NCBI GenBank assembly: GCA_002368175.1
Contig: AP018172.1
Location: 6,203,001 to 6,267,000 of the forward strand
Direction of reading: 5' to 3'
DNA length: 64,000 nt
DNA from: Calothrix sp. NIES-2098
Lineage (GTDB): Bacteria; Cyanobacteriota; Cyanobacteriia; Cyanobacteriales; Nostocaceae
Shown here one piece after another: positions 18,309 through 25,967 of this stretch. The position numbers and the translations under genes were made by a program. The notes under the pieces were generated by a model, which was not told the DNA's origin, ran no database searches, and was given only the letters and a program-made list of their open reading frames with translations. How positions within the stretch are numbered: the first letter of the stretch is position 1; every line of letters starts with the position of its first letter.

Positions 18309-19232
18309 ATGTCCAAACAACTCGTATTAATGGATCACGATGGCGGTGTAGACGATTATCTAGCAACCATGCTGTTGTTAACGATGGAGCATGTAGAATT
18401 GCTTGGTGTTGTTGTTACTCCAGCTGATTGCTATGTACAACCTGCTGTTAGTGCTACACGTAAAATTTTAGACTTGATGGGATTTTCTCATATCTCCGTC
18501 GCAGAAAGTACGGTGCGGGGTATTAATCCGTTTCCCTATCTCTATCGCCGTGATTCTTTTGTAGTTGACCATCTGCCAATTATCAATCAAAGCGAAACTA
18601 TTCAGACGCCATTGGTTAGCGAATCAGGTCAAGATTTTATGGTTAAGGTTTTACGTGAAGCTGCTGAACCCGTAACTTTAATGGTGACAGGGCCTTTGAC
18701 GACAGTTGCAGTCGCCTTAGATAAAGCACCAGACATTGAAGCGAAAATTAAAAAGATTGTTTGGATGGGGGGTGCGTTAAATGTCCCTGGTAATGTGGAG
18801 AAAAATTGGGAACCAGGGCAAGATGGTTCTGCGGAATGGAATGTTTATTGGGACGCAGTTTCAGCAGCAAGGGTGTGGCAAAGCCAAATTGAAATTATTA
18901 TGTGTCCTTTGGATTTAACTAATAATGTACCAGTGACATCAGATTTAGTACAAAAAATGGGAAGACAACGCAACTATCCCATCTCTGATTTAGCCGGACA
19001 ATGTTATGCCCTAGTAATTCCGCAAGATTATTATTTTTGGGATGTGCTAGCAACGGCTTATCTAGGACATCCAGAATTTTATCAATTACGGGAGTGGGAG
19101 ACAGAAATTATTACCACTGGTATCAGTCAGGGACGTACTAAAGTTGTACCTGGTGGTCGGAAAATTTATGCTATGGACAAGGTAGATAAAGAAGCTTTTT
19201 ATAATTATATTTTGCAGCAATGGGCGAGGTAA
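18309..19232 (+). CDS. Inosine/uridine-preferring nucleoside hydrolase
   Basis: 307 residues. The N-terminal DHDGGVDDYLA is the Ca2+-binding DxDxxxDD motif of the family; VTGPLTTVAVAL and KKIVWMGGALNVPGN follow as in other members. It splits ribonucleosides into base and ribose. Base preference cannot be read directly. Its start is 19 bp from the start of the divergent deaminase, so they probably share a promoter region. Confidence 0.9.
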   Translation: MSKQLVLMDHDGGVDDYLATMLLLTMEHVELLGVVVTPADCYVQPAVSATRKILDLMGFSHISVAESTVRGINPFPYLYRRDSFVVDHLPIINQSETIQTPLVSESGQDFMVKVLREAAEPVTLMVTGPLTTVAVALDKAPDIEAKIKKIVWMGGALNVPGNVEKNWEPGQDGSAEWNVYWDAVSAARVWQSQIEIIMCPLDLTNNVPVTSDLVQKMGRQRNYPISDLAGQCYALVIPQDYYFWDVLATAYLGHPEFYQLREWETEIITTGISQGRTKVVPGGRKIYAMDKVDKEAFYNYILQQWAR

Positions 19233-19356
19233 TTTGAGATTTTGAATTTAGATTTTTAATCCCCATTCCACAGCTAAACAAAAAATTTCTCTCTTTTCCA
19301 GACCTTGTACGATCGGGATTGCAGGTGTTTAGGGAAAAAAGCGATCGCTCATCCAA

Positions 19357-19881
19357 CTAGTAAACGCTGACATTAAGGGTGTAATTCAATACTCCACTTC
19401 CACTAGTTGCTTGAGTAACATCGATACCAGGGCCTTTCAATTCTACATTGACTGAAGATGAGGCAGGATAATAGTAGGCAGCAATTTTTACTGTATGTTC
19501 TCCCACACACAGATAAGGCGACAGATTAATATAGGTTCTCTTGCTACGGATCTGTTTAATCACCTTACCATTGAAAACAATCTTACCTTGTAATTGCGAA
19601 CCTGAAGTATTAATGCTGAGGATGTGTGGGCGACTCAAATTGACCGCACTAAGGCTAATGGCATTTTCTTGGTAATCAGATGAACTGCGAGAATTTCGGC
19701 TATTAATAGCTGTGAAACTATTCATCTCACTCTTATCAATAGCTTTAACTGCTTGTGGTTTTTGTACATATTGAGTAGAAACGTTAAGCGATGAGTATGC
19801 TGAACTCAAACTGCTCAAGTTTAAGATTCCAAAAAATCCCAATGTAATTCCGAATATGGATATTATTTGTTTGTATTTCAT
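19357..19881 (-). CDS. Hypothetical secreted protein
   Basis: 174 residues, not recognised. An N-terminal signal peptide or anchor (KQIISIFGITLGFFGILNL) is followed by a Ser-rich polar stretch and a C-terminal beta-rich domain with LQGKIVFNGKVIKQI and SPYLCVGEHTVKIAAYY, like a small Ig-like or PEGA-like fold. The start is ATG 19881, since GGAGGAATC lies just upstream; the frame also reaches a TTG at 19899 inside that site. It is the first of a row of small exported proteins on the same strand. Confidence 0.6.
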   Translation of the reverse strand: MKYKQIISIFGITLGFFGILNLSSLSSAYSSLNVSTQYVQKPQAVKAIDKSEMNSFTAINSRNSRSSSDYQENAISLSAVNLSRPHILSINTSGSQLQGKIVFNGKVIKQIRSKRTYINLSPYLCVGEHTVKIAAYYYPASSSVNVELKGPGIDVTQATSGSGVLNYTLNVSVY

Positions 19882-20185
19882 AATCTTTGATTCCTCCAAA
19901 TGGAAGTATTTTTGATTTTTAAGTTAAGTTTTTGGATAAATTAAACATTAGAAAATCAATATTTTTATATATAATCTAGGTAAGATAAATAAAATTATTT
20001 TTGCTAGAACACCAATCCAATAATCTGATTTATCTCAATTTCAGCTACTTGGCGATCGAAAAATTAGGGTCAAAACTTTTATTTATCCCTCATCACCTCG
20101 ATTACTGAATCGATGTTCTAAAGGCTGTTCTAAATAGATTCTTCAACTGTTGTCTAGGAATTCGTTACAGCAATCTGAAATACGA

Positions 20186-20599
20186 TCAATGTAATTCGAT
20201 ACGTCCAAGGGACATATAGTTGTCGCCACCTTCGCTGGAAGCATCATAACAACGATACTCAGAATATCTCAGCCTAACTAGCCTGCCTCGATCGTGAGCT
20301 TTTTCGGCTAGCCTCAAGAAATCAGGATACTTATTCTTATTCCATGCAAATGTTCTTTTGACACAGTATTCAGTTCCTACTTGTCTAACGGGATCGTATC
20401 GTGTATACGGATGATCTCGATCGATAGTTAAAGTGCATGTATCAGCATAACAACCAACACTTATAACCTTTACGTTGTCAACAACTTGATAGGCATAAGC
20501 TTTTGTTCCTACTCCCAAGAATCCTATAGCTACTGCGATCCCAAGGATAGTTTTCACAAAATTCTTGGTTATATTATTTCCTCCTAATTTGTTTAGCAT
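20186..20599 (-). CDS. Hypothetical secreted protein with Cys pairs
   Basis: 137 residues, not recognised. A signal peptide ends at about residue 36 (GTKAYA). The mature part holds four Cys (VGCYADTCTLTIDRD, TEYCVKR, SEYRCYDASS), which could form two disulfides in the periplasm. A strong ribosome binding site (AAGGAGG) precedes ATG 20599. Confidence 0.6.
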   Translation of the reverse strand: MLNKLGGNNITKNFVKTILGIAVAIGFLGVGTKAYAYQVVDNVKVISVGCYADTCTLTIDRDHPYTRYDPVRQVGTEYCVKRTFAWNKNKYPDFLRLAEKAHDRGRLVRLRYSEYRCYDASSEGGDNYMSLGRIELH

Positions 20600-20736
20600 T
20601 TTCTTTTACCTCCTTCGCTCTTTTACTAGCTAAACTAGTGAAAACCTTATCCAAAATCTGAATGAGCGAGCAACAACATTAGATTGTTACTGAATAAGAA
20701 TTTTGGCTCTAATTTTGTGTAATTAATTTGGCTTCA

Positions 20737-21231
20737 CTACCTAGTTTGAGCTTGAGCAGTTGCTATGGCTTCATTAGCTCTAGCAATAGCTGTAGTTATT
20801 GCTCGCACAGAACCAGCATCCGCTGTAGCATGAGCTGTAGCCTCATTCATGAAAGACACTGCTTGAGATGTTGCTGTAACTACTTGCGCGTTATTTCCCT
20901 TATATGCGTAAGTTTGCGCTGTAGCCATTGATTGTTCAGCCTGTCGCAGCCTTGGTAAGACAATATCTCTATACTCTGGTCGGACGTTTAGCGGTAAAGT
21001 CTTGGCGACTGTTTCAACTATACTGATTGACCGATTCAATACTTTCGCCGCAATAGCAACGCTAGCCGCTACCGATCCATTCTGCTGGGCGATCGCAAAG
21101 TTAGAGTTACCTGAAGCATTCCCATTACTTAACACTTTATGATTAGATGAGAATGAGAATGCCTGACCGGAGAAAATTACCAGCAAGCCCATCACTAAAG
21201 CAGTTACTTGACTAAAGCGATTGTTTTTCAT
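20737..21231 (-). CDS. Secreted Ala-rich helical protein
   Basis: 164 residues from ATG 21231 (MKNNRFSQVTAL), preceded by CAGGAG; the longer frame to 21273 only adds residues before the signal peptide. The signal peptide (VTALVMGLLVIFSGQAFS) closely resembles that of the next gene upstream (21564-22088), so the two are probably related. The mature protein is Ala/Thr-rich and helical (ARANEAIATAQAQTR at the end). Function unknown. Confidence 0.6.
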   Translation of the reverse strand: MKNNRFSQVTALVMGLLVIFSGQAFSFSSNHKVLSNGNASGNSNFAIAQQNGSVAASVAIAAKVLNRSISIVETVAKTLPLNVRPEYRDIVLPRLRQAEQSMATAQTYAYKGNNAQVVTATSQAVSFMNEATAHATADAGSVRAITTAIARANEAIATAQAQTR

Positions 21232-21257
21232 CTTGCTCATCTCCTGATTCAAAAACT

Positions 21258-21307
21258 GAGAGGGTGCGCCCATTCTCTTTAAACTTAGGGTTTCCGCACA
21301 CCCTCTC
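21258..21307 (-). terminator. GC-rich hairpin, terminator or attenuator
   Basis: On the minus strand GAGAGGGTGTGCG and CGCACCCTCTC form a strong stem with a loop of about 26 nt, followed by AGTTTTTG and then directly by the CAGGAG ribosome binding site of the next gene. It may end the transcript of gene 21564-22088, attenuate the downstream paralogue, or both. Confidence 0.55.
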
Positions 21308-21451
21308 TAACGCTCACTGAAGATAAGGTTTTCTTGGTTGAATTGTGTTAACTCAATTTGTTATTCAATCCAACTATCTCCACATCTTCAAATAGCTCAC
21401 TCAATACAGTTCAGTTAAAGAGAAAAAGGGAGAGATTTGAATTTAGCTCTT

Positions 21452-21533
21452 ATACCAATTCTCTACAAGTTGCCAATAGATTCAAACCTAAAAATCTAGA
21501 TTCTGTAGGATTTGCGTAATTACGAATTGGTAT
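21452..21533. repeat. MITE-like element with 10-bp terminal inverted repeats
   Basis: ATACCAATTC (21452-21461) and GAATTGGTAT (21524-21533) are perfect inverted repeats enclosing an 82-bp element between two related genes. The sequence near the right end (GTAATTACGAATTGGTAT) resembles a very common Nostocales intergenic repeat, from recall. No coding capacity. Confidence 0.55.
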
Positions 21534-21563
21534 TACCCTTTTCCTATAAGAAAATGCCGAACC

Positions 21564-22088
21564 TTATTGAGCATAGCTTGTAGCAATAGCAGTTGCGTTA
21601 CCCATAGCAGTTTTGGCACTAGCTAGTGATGTAGCAATAGCTGCTTTGCCAGGCCCGCTAACAGCTTCCGATTGGGCTATAGCCAATGCATCACCAATAA
21701 ATGTTTCTGCTTGAGCTAGCGATCTAGCAACTGCTTTTTTGTCGCTGATAGCGGTTGAACCAGAAAGAGCAGTAGCATTACCAAGCGCAGATGTAGCTTT
21801 AGCAATCGACGCAGCTACAGCGCTTTTACCCCGTCCAGCGAGCGCAGTTGATTGAGCAGCCGCCGCAGCGTTACCTAATGCTGTTTCTGCAAGGGCTACA
21901 GATTTGGAGAATGCTGGTACGTCTGTTATACGACCTGGACGTTGAGCAATTAGAATCGCGGAGTTACCCAATCTAGCTGTATGGGTTATTTCAGCAATTT
22001 TATATGCACTTGCAAATGCTGTACTTGAGAAAGTTAAAAGCGAACCTATCGCTAAAGCGGTAACTTTGTGGAATAGTGTGTTTTTCAT
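21564..22088 (-). CDS. Secreted Ala-rich protein with four ~31-residue repeats
   Basis: 174 residues. A signal peptide (about 1-27, ending AFA) is followed by four tandem units at about 63-93, 94-122, 123-153 and 154-174. Each begins S(V/I/L)A.A...(L/I/M)G(N/D)A and ends GxGK(S/A)A(V/I)A; the last is cut short at the stop. The pattern suggests stacked helical hairpins. Function unknown. A degenerate copy lies immediately upstream (22149-22651) and a relative downstream (20737-21231). Confidence 0.7.
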   Translation of the reverse strand: MKNTLFHKVTALAIGSLLTFSSTAFASAYKIAEITHTARLGNSAILIAQRPGRITDVPAFSKSVALAETALGNAAAAAQSTALAGRGKSAVAASIAKATSALGNATALSGSTAISDKKAVARSLAQAETFIGDALAIAQSEAVSGPGKAAIATSLASAKTAMGNATAIATSYAQ

Positions 22089-22148
22089 ATTTACCTCTAG
22101 AGAGTTTAACTCTCATTGGTTTAAAACTCGATTGAGTTTTAGATTTTA

Positions 22149-22651
22149 TTCATTTAGGTTTGCTACAAATGTTTTGCTACTGGCTAGCGTTTGGGCAATA
22201 GCTGATTGTCCACTTTTTCCAAAAATATAGCCAACGCATCATCAATAACTATTTATACTTTCAGCTAGCAATTGAGCAACTGCTTTTTTATCGCTAATAG
22301 CAGTTGAATAAGAAAAAGTGTAAGCTTGTTCAAGCAAAGCTATCGCTTGAGTAATCAACTCAGCTAAGGTGCTTTCTGAGTCTCAACAATAGCGTGTGAT
22401 TGAGTCGCTGCTCTAGCATTCCCCAAAGTAGTTTCTGCAATAACTATTGATTGTGAGAATACTGGTAAGTTTCTTCGAGAAGCTTAACAACAAGAAACTT
22501 GACTTTGAGTAACAAAAAACCTCAAAGTTACCCAATCTAGTCACATTGCTAAACTCTTAAGTTTTATCTGTAATTGCAAATCTTGTTCCACAGAAAGCAA
22601 AGAGCGAACCCATAATCTAAGGCAACAACTTTCCTAAAAACTGTGTTTCAT
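22149..22651 (-). pseudogene. Degenerate paralogue of the Ala-rich repeat protein
   Basis: This stretch lines up with gene 21564-22088 along its whole length: the shared core CAACTGCTTTTTT (at about 22276-22288), the GAGTTACCCAATCTAG-like segment (about 22524-22540), the AAAGCGAACC-like signal peptide region and a starting ATG at 22651. It is full of stops and indels: the frame reads M-K-H-S-F and then TAG. It is a decayed tandem duplicate, still near its parent. Confidence 0.8.
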
Positions 22652-23498
22652 GATTTTTAGGTATTAAGAGTTAAGCTCTTGCTTTTCTTAACTAAATTAA
22701 TTACTTCAGTAACAAAACTTTTCATCCCTAAATATTTAACAAGCTTTTAGGGAAATTCAGTAATTTACCCTTTTCAATTTATCACGATCCTCATTTATAT
22801 TTTACCAAGGATAAATAGATATAATTGCTCATAGTTAAAAACTTAACATTTGTCCAAAGGTAATGAGATATTTTGGATAATAGTTTTAAAATTACGATTT
22901 AATGTTTGCAAAGCTAGGTATATGGCACTAAGGTAGTTAATTAGGGGCTGGTTTTGTGACATCTTCAGTTGTTGATGAGATTTTGGCTTTCTTTGATGTT
23001 GCGATCGCTCCTGGTTCTATGGATGACTCAAAGGTATCGGCCTACTTCAAAATATATGCAGTAGAGATCGCACTTTCACAGAGACAGTCAGTAATGAGAA
23101 GAAATGCGATCACATCTTGCTCACTATCTAGCAAGGTTTTCAACAGATGCGATCGTACGTTCCAGTAACTCAGTCATCGCTACCACACTCTGATAAGCAA
23201 AACATCATTCATCCATTATCGCTCTACTAGCAATAGCGATCGCACTTTTGCTTTGTCGGATCACCAGCAGCAGAAGCTTCTGATTGCCATCGCTCAGACT
23301 GAATGATTCGTTTAGGCGATCCCATAATTGCGAAAGATAGCGAATCAAGGAGCGATCGCACTTAAGACAGACAGCTAGTAAACAGAAGTCAGGCTATCGC
23401 TCATGAATAGTTTGATTGCAAGTGCTGGCTGAAGCACTGATTGGCATTTTAAACAACAAGCATGGCATTGATATGAGAAAAAAAGAATCACTTCATTA
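22652..23498. other. Intergenic region, ~850 bp, HIP1-dense
   Basis: No supported gene. The right half (22995-23400) contains HIP1 octamers at 23001, 23236 and 23352 and several one-base variants (GATCGCAC, GCGATCAC, GCGATCGT). Frames here are short and lack ribosome binding sites. It may be decayed coding DNA. Confidence 0.5.
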
Positions 23499-24926
23499 TT
23501 ACGAAAGAAGACCATTTAGATCCTTCACTAATAGTGCTTTATCAGTTATTGCTGTTATGTCTCCATTTCCACCACGACAACATACAAGGTGTATATTTCC
23601 ACTAATGCTCTGTAAGAGTTGAGACAAAGTGATTGAGAACGTTGAGTCTAGCCTTGTCCATTTCCCCGTACTTAGATCCATGATGAGACAGGGTATTTGA
23701 TCGTCTCCCTGCAAGTAATAGTCCTGGGGGTTAGCCTTACCAATAGTACACTGCTGCTCGCTAATAGCTTGAACACCAGCCTCTTGAAGCATTTTCAAGA
23801 TACTTTCTAAATTTAAACAATCCCGCTTAATCATTGTCGCTATCGTTATTCCTGTGTTTACATCCAACAAAGTATTTTGCTTAGCCCAGAAAGTTAATAT
23901 TGTCCCTCTGGGAGAATCAATGGAGGAAAACTCTTTTGGCGTACCATGTCCCAGATACAACCAGTTTCCTTGTTTTGTTGCGCCTACTTTCGATTGCATA
24001 AAGGCTTTTAGCTGTATCTCAACGCCTACAAATCGTTTTTCTAAAGTTTGTGTTGTTCTGGTCAACGCCTCAATCTGTTGCCTTAACACACCAGCATTTA
24101 CTAAACGGCTTTCAACACGATTTGTAAGTGCGGTTATCTTAGCCTGTTGAAGTGATTCAATTTTCTTCTGAAGAGCGTCAAGTTGCGATGTATAATAATC
24201 AAAGTTATTTTGCAATTTTTTGAGCTGATCTAAATCTTCCGTGTCATCTATCTTCTGAGCTAAAGTGTCCATTTTTTTTCGCCACGCCACTTTTAGATCT
24301 TCATAAGCCTCCAAATCTTCAAACTTACTATAAGTAGAGGCTTCTTTTGCTGAATACCTAACAGCGTAGATGTAGAAATCCTGTGTAATGATTTCATTTT
24401 GGAAAAAAGATTGAGACTGATAGCCACATTCAAGGATGCCCACAAAAAGAGTTAAACCTGGAGCAAGTGGTTCACTTTTTATCTCCCTTTTGGCTGTCAC
24501 TTCTGTGCTTGCCATAAAAGACTGAAGGATGCCAGAAATCACATCAAAAGCTTTTGCCGCAATATATTCGTCAAGTTTAGCAATTGCAGTGAATGCAGGT
24601 GCAATATCTTCAGACTTTTTGTCTGCAACTTTAGCTCCAGGAGGGGGAGGAGCAGTACCAAAAATAGCATCTTTAACTGCTCCGATAATTTTAGTAACAT
24701 TATCAAGTGACCAATCCTTAACATGTTGAACATCTACATTTTCACCATCAAGGAAAGGTTTTGCATCATCCCAGCCACCACTAGAGTAATGTTTAGAAAT
24801 AGTTTCGTTGACTTGATTCCGAACATCCGCTGCCTTTTTATTGATGTCATCTAGCAACTCGTCTAGATATTGTCGAAATTTGCGATCTTGATCGCGTAGC
24901 TCGTCTATAGAGGGAGAGTGTCCCAT
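23499..24926 (-). CDS. Coiled-coil protein of unknown function with a C-terminal globular domain
   Basis: 475 residues, not firmly recognised. The N-terminal ~190 residues are helical. Two coiled-coil stretches follow (about 210-330, e.g. LDQLKKLQNNFDYYTSQLDA and LQKKIESLQQAKITALTNRV). The C-terminal ~150 residues begin LYLGHGTPKEF, continue with PRGTILTFWAKQNTLLD and end near LSQLLQSISGNIHLVCCRGG. That order (GHG, P-x-GT with aromatic, L-rich helix, H..CR) resembles the putative adhesin Stv domain linked to polymorphic toxin systems; this is tentative. There is no signal peptide. It is divergent from a STAND NTPase 1 kb away. Confidence 0.65.
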   Translation of the reverse strand: MGHSPSIDELRDQDRKFRQYLDELLDDINKKAADVRNQVNETISKHYSSGGWDDAKPFLDGENVDVQHVKDWSLDNVTKIIGAVKDAIFGTAPPPPGAKVADKKSEDIAPAFTAIAKLDEYIAAKAFDVISGILQSFMASTEVTAKREIKSEPLAPGLTLFVGILECGYQSQSFFQNEIITQDFYIYAVRYSAKEASTYSKFEDLEAYEDLKVAWRKKMDTLAQKIDDTEDLDQLKKLQNNFDYYTSQLDALQKKIESLQQAKITALTNRVESRLVNAGVLRQQIEALTRTTQTLEKRFVGVEIQLKAFMQSKVGATKQGNWLYLGHGTPKEFSSIDSPRGTILTFWAKQNTLLDVNTGITIATMIKRDCLNLESILKMLQEAGVQAISEQQCTIGKANPQDYYLQGDDQIPCLIMDLSTGKWTRLDSTFSITLSQLLQSISGNIHLVCCRGGNGDITAITDKALLVKDLNGLLS

Positions 24927-25967
24927 AAAAAGCTCCTAGATAAAAGTTGAAATCTAACATAGTTTAATCTTGTCTGTGTAATCTAGTCTCGACAACCGAA
25001 AATGACGAACTTAGTAACTAACTTAAAGACTTCTTATCTTCAGGCTTCTAAATTGAGGAAAGTCATGATTCCAAACATTACATTACAAGGCTTGACATCA
25101 TGTGCCATTTCCTCCTTAAATTCGGTTGGTTAAACTTAATTTCAGCATTTACAGTCATAAAGCGTTACATCAATTACCAACAATTAGATCAGACACACGT
25201 AAGCGTAACTGTCCATAAATCCAGATACCGATCTTTTTAGATGATTGATCGCACTTATTTAGCAGTATCTCCAAAGCAGCGATACCCCTAAAAAAACAGA
25301 ATCAAAAGCAGGCAACAAAAAAGGCGATCGCTCTCAATAACTAATAAAGAAAGCTATCGCACTCAGTAACACATAAAAAAGTGCGATCGCCAATACATTT
25401 AAATCCAGTTTTCACAACCGAAGTTAACGAACTTAAGAACTAACTTAAGAGCTTCTTGTCTTTAAGTCCCCAAAGCAATGCTCCAGATTGGCGATCGCTT
25501 CCCAATTCCAACATCCTACTAACAGCGATCGCACTCAGTAACACAGTTATCTGCAATTTTAACCAGCCTCAGCCTTAAAACTGCCCTAAAAACAAGCGAT
25601 TCGAGATCGCGCACTTAATTAGAACCCGTAAGATTACTTAACGTCAATGCGCTAATAAAGCAAGTAACATAAAATTAGCTGCATAGATTTGCTTGATTCC
25701 GTCTTTGAGTTCTGACGTACTTGTGGTCTGAAGTGGTGCATTGCATCAGTGTTGCTGAACAGGATTATTGAAAGATTCCTTTCAATTAATGCAGTTTTTA
25801 AAATCAAAATTTGATTGAGTGGTAGATATCTTTGTAGATTTCGCAACTTAAGTTATTTACCACTGACTTTTGTCGGTTACGTTCTGTTTCTGGTGCATCT
25901 TCACTGATGCATTACAGACAGTCATGCTTATCCATAAAAAATACATTTATAATCTGCGAGGTTTCCA
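24927..25967. other. Intergenic region, ~1 kb, HIP1-dense with a direct repeat
   Basis: Divergent spacer between the coiled-coil gene and the STAND NTPase. It has HIP1 octamers at 25324, 25383, 25491 and 25525, two copies of CGCACTCAGTAACACA, and a ~55-bp direct repeat (separate entry). Short frames on the minus strand (25652-25846) have no support. Promoters for both genes must lie here but were not identified. Confidence 0.5.
24992..25468 (+). repeat. Pair of ~55-bp imperfect direct repeats
   Basis: A segment beginning ACAACCGAA occurs at 24992-25047 and again at 25414-25468. Both continue as (A/G)(A/T)(T/A)ACGAACTTA and CTAACTTAA, then CTTCTTRTCTT. About 80 percent of positions match by eye. 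The copies lie 420 bp apart in the same orientation, within the spacer before the STAND gene. Confidence 0.6.

Noticed and set aside
22956..23168. Plus-strand frame of 70 codons
   Set aside because: Much of its sequence is HIP1 and HIP1-like words; there is no ribosome binding site and no recognisable protein pattern.
25652..25846. Minus-strand frame of 64 codons before the STAND gene
   Set aside because: No ribosome binding site, low-complexity composition and no family pattern.
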